NCBI GenBank assembly: GCA_903928275.1
Contig: CAIYQJ010000047.1
Coordinates: 1 to 29,112 of the forward strand
Reading direction: 5' to 3'
Length of the DNA stretch: 29,112 bases
Source: an uncultured Chloroflexota bacterium
Lineage (GTDB): Bacteria; Chloroflexota; Limnocylindria; Limnocylindrales; CSP1-4
Shown here: in pieces, positions 7,537-13,398 of the stretch
Layout of the letters: each line of letters opens with the position of its first letter
Numbering within the stretch: the stretch's first letter is position 1
Notes under the pieces: model-generated
Databases searched by the model: none
What the model saw: only the letters and a program-made list of their open reading frames with translations
What the model was told of the DNA's origin: nothing
Program-made: the position numbers and the translations under genes

Positions 7537-8217
7537 ATGTTCATCATCGTCGTCGGCGGCGGCAAGGTCGGCTACTACCTGACGAGGGAGCTCATCGAGG
7601 CAGGCCACGAGGTGGTGCTCCTCGAGAAGACGCGCGCGCGGGCCATCACGATCTCCGACGAGATCGGCTCGGTCGTGCTCGCCCGCGACGGCTCCGAAGG
7701 ATCCGCGCTCGCGGAGGCCGGAGCGAACCGCGCGGATGTCGTCGCCGCCGTCACCGGCGACGACGAGGACAACCTGGTCATCTGCCAGATGGCCAAGCAC
7801 CACTTCGCCGTCAAGCGGACGATCGCCCGCGTGAACAACCCGAAGAACGAGCTCCTGTTCAGGCACCTCGGGGTCGACGAGATCATCAGTCCCACGCGGA
7901 TGATCCTTGGGTCGATCGAGCAGGACATCCCGGTGCACGAGCTGCTCCACCTCGCGGACCTGGGCGGTGGCGACCTCGAGCTCATCGAGGCGCTCCTCGC
8001 GGAGGGGTCGCCGGCGATCGGGAAGGCGAGCGCGGACCTGCCGATGCCGGAGGGATGCACGCTCTTCGCGTACATCCGCGCCGACAGGGCGCAGCCGGTC
8101 CGGGCCGAGACCGTCTTCCGCGAGGGCGACAAGGTGATCGTCATCGGGCCGCGCGACTGCGAGGACGCGCTCCACGGGACGCTCATCGGCACCGAGGTCG
8201 AGGCCGGAGCGGTCTGA
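7537..8217 (+). CDS. TrkA/CeoC-type RCK protein with RCK_N and RCK_C domains
   Basis: A 226-residue potassium-uptake regulatory subunit. RCK_N covers about residues 1-135 and starts MFIIVVGGGKVGYYLTREL (GxGxxG), with the acidic residue after the second strand (VVLLEKTRARA). It continues ARDGSEGSALAEAGANRADVVAAVTGDDEDNLVICQMAK and RVNNPKNE. RCK_C follows at about 140-220 (DLELIEALLAEGSPAIGKASADLPMPEGC...VIVIGP). It begins 2 nt after the RCK_N-only gene. This is the complete member of the pair and resembles M. tuberculosis CeoC and TrkA halves. It is the last gene of the potassium group; no strong terminator is visible before the heat-shock promoter. Confidence 0.88.
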   Translation: MFIIVVGGGKVGYYLTRELIEAGHEVVLLEKTRARAITISDEIGSVVLARDGSEGSALAEAGANRADVVAAVTGDDEDNLVICQMAKHHFAVKRTIARVNNPKNELLFRHLGVDEIISPTRMILGSIEQDIPVHELLHLADLGGGDLELIEALLAEGSPAIGKASADLPMPEGCTLFAYIRADRAQPVRAETVFREGDKVIVIGPRDCEDALHGTLIGTEVEAGAV

Positions 8218-8349
8218 CCGCCGGGAGGGCTCGTCCCCCGCCACCGACACGTCAGCCCCGACGCGCCACCCGCGTGCCGGTCAGCACGGCTCGCCGGGGG
8301 CACGTGAGCATGCGCGCCGCCACGTTGTTGTCGCTTCTCACACAGCACT

Positions 8350-8370
8350 CTTGACACCCTCATTGTCAGG
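8350..8370. promoter_or_regulatory. HAIR-like HspR operator
   Basis: CTTGACA (8350-8356), 7 nt, and TGTCAGG (8364-8370) form an inverted repeat with one mismatch. The 7-N7-7 geometry and CTTGA half-site match the HspR-associated inverted repeat of actinobacteria (CTTGAGT-N7-ACTCAAG). It covers the -35 element of the promoter ahead of hspR, the expected place for autoregulation. Confidence 0.6.
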
Positions 8371-8380
8371 GTTCTAGGAT
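8351..8380 (+). promoter_or_regulatory. Promoter of the hspR-lon-dnaJ operon
   Basis: TTGACA (8351-8356), 18-nt spacer and TAGGAT (8375-8380). This is the closest match to a consensus sigma-70 promoter in the window, and its -35 lies inside the HAIR-like operator. The predicted leader to the first Shine-Dalgarno-led ORF is about 85 nt. Confidence 0.6.
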
Positions 8381-8471
8381 GCGCACTCACCGGTCCCGAT
8401 CGAGGATCGGGCTCGGCGAGTCCGTGGCGCAGTGCGCGGACGTTCCACCACCCCCACGGAGGTGCCAGCAG

Positions 8472-8594
8472 ATGACGGTCATCCGGCGGCCCTCGCGGTT
8501 CCTCGAGACGCCCGCTCGCGTGAGCCCCGGCTCTCGCGATGGTTCTCGCGAAGCGCCCCGCGATCCCGCGGGTCGCGACCCCGGGCAGGCCTGA
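8472..8594 (+). CDS. Small upstream ORF ahead of hspR
   Basis: The ATG at 8472 has a near-perfect Shine-Dalgarno (GGAGGTG, 8458-8464) at 7-nt spacing, the best in this region. The ORF encodes 40 residues rich in Arg, Pro and Ser (begins MTVIRRPSRFLE) and ends 4 nt before the GTG proposed for hspR, in a different frame. This arrangement suggests a translated leader peptide that couples translation into hspR. The protein matches nothing I recognise, and the coding call rests on the ribosome-binding site and position only. Confidence 0.4.
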   Translation: MTVIRRPSRFLETPARVSPGSRDGSREAPRDPAGRDPGQA

Positions 8595-8598
8595 CAGC

Positions 8599-8940
8599 GT
8601 GCACGAGGGCCGGCCGCGCAGCGACCCCACCCGACCCGTCTACGTGATCAGCGTGGCGGCGGGGATCGTGCAGGCGCATCCTCGTACCCTCCGCATCTAC
8701 GAGGACGAAGGGCTCATCTGCCCGGCCCGTACGCCAACCAACATCCGCCTCTACAGCGAGACCGACATCCGCCGGATCCTCTGGATCCGGCACCTCACCC
8801 AGGACCGCGGCGTGAACCTCGCGGGCATCCGGATCCTCTTCGAGCTCGAAGAGAGGCTGGGGACCCGGATCCTCGAGGTGCTCTACAACGAATCCCTCGG
8901 GCCCGAGGAACAGCAGGGCCCCGAGTCCGACGCCGTCTGA
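8599..8940 (+). CDS. hspR: HspR, MerR-family heat-shock repressor
   Basis: HspR represses chaperone and protease genes by binding HAIR operators, with DnaK as co-repressor in Streptomyces. The 113-residue product has the MerR helix-turn-helix and wing at about residues 14-50: PVYVISVAAGIVQAHPRTLRIYEDEGL, then ARTPTNIRLYSETDIRRILWIRHLTQDRGVNLAGIRILFELEE. The 'HPRTLRIYE...GVNLAG' combination is characteristic of HspR among MerR proteins. The GTG at 8599 starts the protein close to the conserved domain; an in-frame ATG at 8539 would add 20 residues but lacks a Shine-Dalgarno. It lies downstream of a HAIR-like operator and upstream of lon, and shares the neighbourhood with a CbpA-type dnaJ and clpB. 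Lon and ClpB are known HspR targets in Streptomyces. Confidence 0.85.
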   Translation: MHEGRPRSDPTRPVYVISVAAGIVQAHPRTLRIYEDEGLICPARTPTNIRLYSETDIRRILWIRHLTQDRGVNLAGIRILFELEERLGTRILEVLYNESLGPEEQQGPESDAV

Positions 8941-8948
8941 CGGCGTCG
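8928..8948 (+). terminator. Hairpin across the hspR stop codon
   Basis: CGACGCCGT (8928-8936), a 3-nt loop and ACGGCGTCG (8940-8948) form a perfect 9-bp GC stem over the TGA of hspR. No T-run follows, so it may be an attenuator or an mRNA-processing/stability hairpin between hspR and lon rather than a full terminator. Confidence 0.4.
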
Positions 8949-9026
8949 TCCCAACGCACAGGAGACCGAGCACGCGATCGGCGAGGTACGGAGACCCCGG
9001 CCTCGCCGGCCGCACAGGAGGACCGA

Positions 9027-11531
9027 ATGGCGAAGACACCGCCCGAGCCGGACGACACGAAGACACCACCGAAGAAGGCGTCGGCCCGCACGCTGCGCAC
9101 CCTGCCGCTCGTCGCGCTGCGTGAGACCGTCATCTTCCCGGAGATGATCGTGCCGCTCACCGTGGGACGCCAGAAGAGCGTCGACGCGCTCAACGCCGCC
9201 GTCGCCGCGGACAGCCTCATCGTGCTCGTCACCCAGCGCGAGGCGGAGCGCGAGGACATCGTCGATCCCGCCGAGCTCTACACCATCGGCACGCTGGCGA
9301 AGATCGCGCAGGTGGTCTCTCTCCAGGACGGGACCGTGCGCGCGATCGTCCAGGGCCAGCGGCGCATCCGCCTGCTCGGCTTCGAGAAGGTGGAGCCGCA
9401 CCTGCTCGCCCGGATCGAGGAGGTCGACGAGCCGACGCCGGCCGGCGTCGAGGTCCAGGCGCTCATGCGCTCGATCCAGTCCCAGATGGAGCAGTACGTC
9501 GCGAACGGCGCGCCTGTCCCGCCGGAGGCCGCCGTGGCCGCTCGCAACATCAGCGAGCCCGGCCTCCTCGCGGACATGGTCGCGTACAGCCCGGACATGG
9601 ACACGGAGGCGCGCCAGGAGCTCCTCGAGACGATCGACGTGGTGGAGCGCCTGAAGCTCGTGTCCGGGTTCCTCGCCCGCCAGGTCGAGATCCTCGAGCT
9701 CAAGGGGAAGATCCAGAGCGAAGTCAAGTCCGAGATGGACAAGACCCAGCGGGAGTACATCCTCCGCGAGCAGCTCAAGGCGATCCAGCGCGAGCTCGGC
9801 GAGGACGACCCGCAGCAGGCGGACGTCGCGGAGCTCCGCGAGAAGATCGACGCCGCCGGCATGCCGGACGAGGTGAAGGCCCGGGCGATCAAGGAGGTCG
9901 ACCGGATGAGCCGGATCCCGTCCGCCTCGCCCGAGGTCGGCGTCATCCGCACGTATGTCGACTGGCTCGTAAGCCTGCCGTGGAACGTCGCGACGGACGA
10001 CCGCCTCGACATCCGCGAGGCCGCGAAGATCCTCGATGAGGATCACCACGGGCTGGAGAAGGTGAAGGACCGGATCCTCGAGTACCTCGCGGTCCGCGCC
10101 CTCGCGTCCTCGATCCGCAGCCCCATCCTCTGCTTCGTGGGACCGCCCGGCGTCGGCAAGACGTCGCTCGGCCGCAGCGTGGCGCGGGCGATGGGCCGCA
10201 AGTTCGTCCGCATGAGCCTCGGCGGCGTCCACGACGAGGCGGAGATCCGCGGCCACCGCCGCACGTACATCGGCGCGCTCCCCGGCCGCGTCATCCAGAG
10301 CATCAAGACGGGCGGGACGAACAACCCCGTGTTCATGCTCGACGAGGTCGACAAGCTCGGCATGGACTTCCGCGGCGACCCGTCGTCGGCGCTTCTCGAG
10401 GTCCTCGACCCGGAGCAGAACTTCAGCTTCCAGGACAACTACCTGGAGGTGCCCTTCGACCTGTCGAAGGTGCTCTTCATCGCGACCGCGAATCTCCTGG
10501 ACCCCATCCCGGCCCCCCTGCGCGACCGGATGGAGATCATCTACCTCCCCGGCTACACGCAGGCCGAGAAGGTCGCGATCGCCCGCCGGTTCCTCATCCC
10601 CAAGCAGATGACGAACCATGGCCTGACCGAGAAGTACATCGAGATCTCCGACGAGGCTCTCACCGAGCTCGTCCAGGCCTACACGCACGAGGCCGGCGTC
10701 CGGAACCTGGAGCGCGAGCTGGCGAACGTCATGCGCAAGGTCGCCCGCGGCGTGGCCGAGGGGCGCAAGCGCAAGGTCCGCGTGGACAAGAAGCGGCTCA
10801 TGGTCTACCTCGGGCCGCCGCGCTTCGAGTACGGCGAGCTGGAATCCGAGGACCAGGTCGGCGCGGCCACCGGCCTCGTCGTCACCGAGGTCGGCGGCGA
10901 CGTCGTCGCGGTCGAGGTGACGAAGATGGAGGGCAAGGAGGACTTCATCCTCACCGGCCAGCTCGGCGACGTCATGCGGGAATCCGCGCGCGCCGCCCTC
11001 AGCTGGATCCGGGCCCACGCGAGCGAGCTCGGCATCGAGCGCGAGGTCTTCGAGAAGAACACGCTCCACATCCACGTGCCGGCGGGCGCGACCCCCAAGG
11101 ACGGACCGTCGGCGGGCATCACCCTCGCGACCGCGATGGTGAGCGCCCTGACGGGGATCCCGGTCCGCAAGGACGTGGCGATGACCGGCGAGATCACGCT
11201 GCGCGGACGCGTCCTGCCGATCGGCGGTCTCAAGAGCAAGATCCTCGCCGCGCACATGTCGGGCGCCGCGATGGTCATCCTCCCGCGCAAGAACGAGAAG
11301 GATCTCGTGGACGTGCCGGAGGAGATCCGCAAGCAGGTGAAGCTCGTGCTCGTCGACAACATGGACCAGGTCCTCGAGCACGCGCTCCGCCGGCGCCCCC
11401 GGCCGCTCGCGACCGGCCCGGTGGGGCCGACGCGGAAGAGCCCCACCCGGACATCGACGGCGGCCGTCCCACCGCCCGGCTTCCCGCCGGTCGACCAGCC
11501 GCCGGCGGTCGCGACCGGGGTCGAGGCGTGA
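9027..11531 (+). CDS. lon: ATP-dependent Lon protease
   Basis: An 834-residue LonA-type protease that unfolds and degrades damaged and regulatory proteins in the cytoplasm. The LON substrate-binding domain covers about residues 25-215 (LPLVALRETVIFPEMIVPL). A coiled-coil linker follows (KSEMDKTQREYILREQLKAIQRELGE). The AAA+ module has Walker A GPPGVGKT near residue 371 and Walker B VFMLDEVDK. The protease domain has the catalytic dyad Ser695 (KDGPSAG) and Lys738 (GGLKSK), with the 43-residue spacing of E. coli Ser679/Lys722. The last ~45 residues are a Pro/Thr-rich tail beyond the usual C-terminus. AGGAGG lies 5 nt before the ATG. No separate HAIR site precedes it, so it is probably read from the hspR promoter. 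Confidence 0.96.
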   Translation: MAKTPPEPDDTKTPPKKASARTLRTLPLVALRETVIFPEMIVPLTVGRQKSVDALNAAVAADSLIVLVTQREAEREDIVDPAELYTIGTLAKIAQVVSLQDGTVRAIVQGQRRIRLLGFEKVEPHLLARIEEVDEPTPAGVEVQALMRSIQSQMEQYVANGAPVPPEAAVAARNISEPGLLADMVAYSPDMDTEARQELLETIDVVERLKLVSGFLARQVEILELKGKIQSEVKSEMDKTQREYILREQLKAIQRELGEDDPQQADVAELREKIDAAGMPDEVKARAIKEVDRMSRIPSASPEVGVIRTYVDWLVSLPWNVATDDRLDIREAAKILDEDHHGLEKVKDRILEYLAVRALASSIRSPILCFVGPPGVGKTSLGRSVARAMGRKFVRMSLGGVHDEAEIRGHRRTYIGALPGRVIQSIKTGGTNNPVFMLDEVDKLGMDFRGDPSSALLEVLDPEQNFSFQDNYLEVPFDLSKVLFIATANLLDPIPAPLRDRMEIIYLPGYTQAEKVAIARRFLIPKQMTNHGLTEKYIEISDEALTELVQAYTHEAGVRNLERELANVMRKVARGVAEGRKRKVRVDKKRLMVYLGPPRFEYGELESEDQVGAATGLVVTEVGGDVVAVEVTKMEGKEDFILTGQLGDVMRESARAALSWIRAHASELGIEREVFEKNTLHIHVPAGATPKDGPSAGITLATAMVSALTGIPVRKDVAMTGEITLRGRVLPIGGLKSKILAAHMSGAAMVILPRKNEKDLVDVPEEIRKQVKLVLVDNMDQVLEHALRRRPRPLATGPVGPTRKSPTRTSTAAVPPPGFPPVDQPPAVATGVEA

Positions 11532-11536
11532 TGGCG

Positions 11537-11569
11537 GCGCCTGCCGGCGGCTGATCCGCGGGCAGGCGC
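11537..11569 (+). terminator. GC hairpin between lon and dnaJ
   Basis: GCGCCTGCC (11537-11545) and GGCAGGCGC (11561-11569) pair perfectly. The 15-nt loop can form a further 4-bp inner helix. There is no T-tract, so partial termination or mRNA stabilisation between lon and dnaJ is more likely than a complete stop. Confidence 0.4.
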
Positions 11570-11591
11570 GCAGCCGGATCGTGAGGGACGG

Positions 11592-12740
11592 ATGACCGTT
11601 GAGTTCCGGGACTACTACCAGACGCTCGGGGTCCCGCGGACGGCCACGCCCGCCGAGATCAAGAAGGCCTACCGGAAGCTCGCCCGCCAGCACCATCCGG
11701 ACGTGAAGCCCGGCGACGCGGCGGCCGAGGCCCGGTTCAAGGGCATCAACGAGGCGCACGAGGTCCTCTCGGATCCCGAAAAGCGGAAGCTGTACGACCA
11801 GCTCGGGGCGGACTGGGACAGGTACGGGAGGGCCGGCGGCGGACCCGGCAGCGGTGCGGGCCGGGCGGGCGGAGCGGCCGACCCGTTCGGGCCGGGCGGT
11901 CCGTTCGCTGGCTATGCGCGTCCCGGTCGTGGGGCGGGGCGGGGCGGCGGACGCGGCGAGCCGCGGACTGCGGACGCCGGCGGGTTCAGCGACTTCTTCC
12001 GCACGTTCTTCACCGGGGGGATGGCCAGCGACGGCGATCCGGCTGCGGGCGGCTCGGGGCCTTCGGCCGGCGGGCGCGGCGGGCGGGAGCGGGCGTCCAC
12101 CGGGTCGATCGAGGACATCCTCGCCGGCATGGGGTACCCCGCGGGACAGGCCGGCTACCCGGCCGGTTCGTCCGGCCCGGACGGCCTCGACACGCCCCGT
12201 GGCGACGCGCGGCGGGTCGGCGCGCGCGGCGGGTCACGCTCGGTGGAGGCCCCGGTCGAGGTGACCCTCGAGGAGGCCGCGACGGGCACGTCGCGCATCG
12301 TGGCGCTCGAGGAGTCCCGCCTCGAGGTGAAGATCCCGCGCGGGGTGGACACCGGCAGCCGCGTCCGCCTCCGCGGCAAGGGGGGTGTCGGCCGCGACCT
12401 CGTGCTCGTCGTCCAGGTCGCGCCCCACGCCTCGTTCACGCGGGCAGGCGCGGACCTGCTCCGCGAGCTGCCGGTGACCCTGCGCGAGGCGCTCCTCGGC
12501 GCGGAGATCCCGGTCTCGACGCTCGAGGGACGGGTCCGCCTCAAGGTGCCCGCCGGGACGCAGAACGGCAGCACGATCCGCCTCAAGGGCAAGGGCATGC
12601 CGCACCTGCGCGGCGACGGCCGGGGCGACCTTCTCGTCAAGGTGAGGGTCGTCCTTCCGACGCAGCTCTCGGCCGAGGCACGGGCCGCGGCGGAGCAGCT
12701 CTGCGACCTCGCGGATCAGCCGGACCCGAGGGCGACGTGA
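11592..12740 (+). CDS. cbpA: DnaJ-type co-chaperone without zinc finger (CbpA-like)
   Basis: A 382-residue class B J-domain protein that would stimulate DnaK ATPase and deliver substrates. The J-domain covers residues 7-70 with the HPD motif at 35-37. A long Gly/Phe/Ala-rich region spans about 85-210, longer than in most CbpA proteins and with several GGF/GFSDFF elements (SDFFRTFFTGG). The two C-terminal substrate-binding beta domains follow (VEVTLEEAATGTSRI...IPRGVDTGSRVRLRGKG...LRLKVPAGTQNGSTIRLKGKGMP-like). There are no CxxCxGxG repeats, which separates it from DnaJ proper. GAGGGACGG precedes the ATG. It is third in the hspR-lon-dnaJ run and probably shares heat-shock control. DnaK/GrpE are not in the window. 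Confidence 0.9.
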   Translation: MTVEFRDYYQTLGVPRTATPAEIKKAYRKLARQHHPDVKPGDAAAEARFKGINEAHEVLSDPEKRKLYDQLGADWDRYGRAGGGPGSGAGRAGGAADPFGPGGPFAGYARPGRGAGRGGGRGEPRTADAGGFSDFFRTFFTGGMASDGDPAAGGSGPSAGGRGGRERASTGSIEDILAGMGYPAGQAGYPAGSSGPDGLDTPRGDARRVGARGGSRSVEAPVEVTLEEAATGTSRIVALEESRLEVKIPRGVDTGSRVRLRGKGGVGRDLVLVVQVAPHASFTRAGADLLRELPVTLREALLGAEIPVSTLEGRVRLKVPAGTQNGSTIRLKGKGMPHLRGDGRGDLLVKVRVVLPTQLSAEARAAAEQLCDLADQPDPRAT

Positions 12741-12775
12741 TCGCGCCGCCCCGCAGCCCCGCGTCCGGCCGCGCG

Positions 12776-13258
12776 CTACTGGGTGATGGCGCCGAAGTTC
12801 GAGTGCGACGCCAGCTTCCAGGCGCCGTCGACGTACCGGAAGACCGAGAGGCGTGGCGCCGTGGTCGTCTGCTGCACCCCGTTCACGGTCTCGCTCGTGT
12901 TGATCTTGTAGCTCACGACGAGGACGTCGCCGCCCTGCGTGGCCTGGACGCTGTCGATCGTGTACGTGGCGACCTTCGGCGCGCTGGTCAGGTAGGCATC
13001 GCGGGTCACCTGATCGCCGTTCGCGCGGACGACCTGGAACTCCGGCGCCAAGAACGCCTTGAGCTGATCGGTCTTCGCCGCGTCGGGCTGCTGGAGGATC
13101 GTGAAGAACTGGTTGACGAGCGCCGTGCCCTGGGCATTCGGGTCGGTCGTGGGGGCGGCGGTGCTCGAGCAGGCTCCCAGCGCGATGGCCACGACCGCGA
13201 AGAGCGCCAGGCCGGCGACGCGAACGCCCCACGGGGTGCCGGGCGATCGTTGGTGCAT
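12776..13258 (-). CDS. Secreted lipoprotein with NTF2/SnoaL-like fold
   Basis: A 160-residue protein with a lipoprotein signal peptide: basic start (MHQRSPGTPWGVR), hydrophobic core (VAGLALFAVVAIA) and lipobox LGAC, so the mature protein starts at Cys and is anchored to the outer face of the membrane. After a short Thr/Pro/Ala linker, the segment LVNQFFTILQQPDA...FLAPEFQVVRANG...YTIDSVQATQGGDVLVVSYKIN...PRLSVFRYVDGAWKLASHSNF resembles DUF4440/SnoaL-like (NTF2 superfamily) domains, which bind small ligands or act as scaffolds. It runs opposite to dnaJ and clpB and interrupts the chaperone block, so it is probably an unrelated insertion. The start has GAGG upstream and an extended -10 (TGC-TACGCT) at 13316-13324. 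Confidence 0.78.
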   Translation of the reverse strand: MHQRSPGTPWGVRVAGLALFAVVAIALGACSSTAAPTTDPNAQGTALVNQFFTILQQPDAAKTDQLKAFLAPEFQVVRANGDQVTRDAYLTSAPKVATYTIDSVQATQGGDVLVVSYKINTSETVNGVQQTTTAPRLSVFRYVDGAWKLASHSNFGAITQ

Positions 13259-13315
13259 GGTGAGAGGCCTCGCTTCGCGCCCGGCGCGGGCGCCTCGCCC
13301 CCCATGGACGACTCG

Positions 13316-13324
13316 AGCGTAGCA
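13316..13324 (-). promoter_or_regulatory. Extended -10 for the lipoprotein gene
   Basis: Read on the minus strand, TGCTACGCT is an extended -10 (TGN plus TACGCT) with a leader of about 50 nt to the lipoprotein ATG at 13258. No HAIR site is visible in the 140-nt divergent region shared with clpB. Confidence 0.35.
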
Positions 13325-13398
13325 CCGGCCCCGGTCCGGCCGGCCATCCCCCGTTCGTCCTGTCCGCCACCGCCGCCACCGCACGAGACCCTGCCACG

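Larger units (their letters stand above)
8218..8471. other. Intergenic region between the potassium group and the heat-shock operon
   Basis: This non-coding stretch holds the HAIR-like operator and the heat-shock promoter at 8350-8380. The first 130 nt contain no convincing terminator or gene. An ORF beginning at 8379 overlaps the -10 element and is not credible. Confidence 0.6.

Noticed and set aside
8379..8594. 71-codon ORF starting at 8379
   Set aside because: Its ATG lies inside the -10 element, so it would not be on the transcript. The SD-led internal ATG at 8472 is the more credible start in this frame.
8928..8948. Second HspR operator at the hspR stop codon
   Set aside because: The inverted repeat has a 3-nt loop and no CTTGA half-site, so it does not fit the 7-N7-7 HAIR geometry; it is a hairpin.
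8883..11759. A 958-codon minus-strand open frame opposite lon
   Set aside because: It mirrors the codon structure of lon, is dominated by Arg/Asp/Glu/Ala/Val as expected from GC-rich third positions, and has no recognisable domain. It is a composition shadow.
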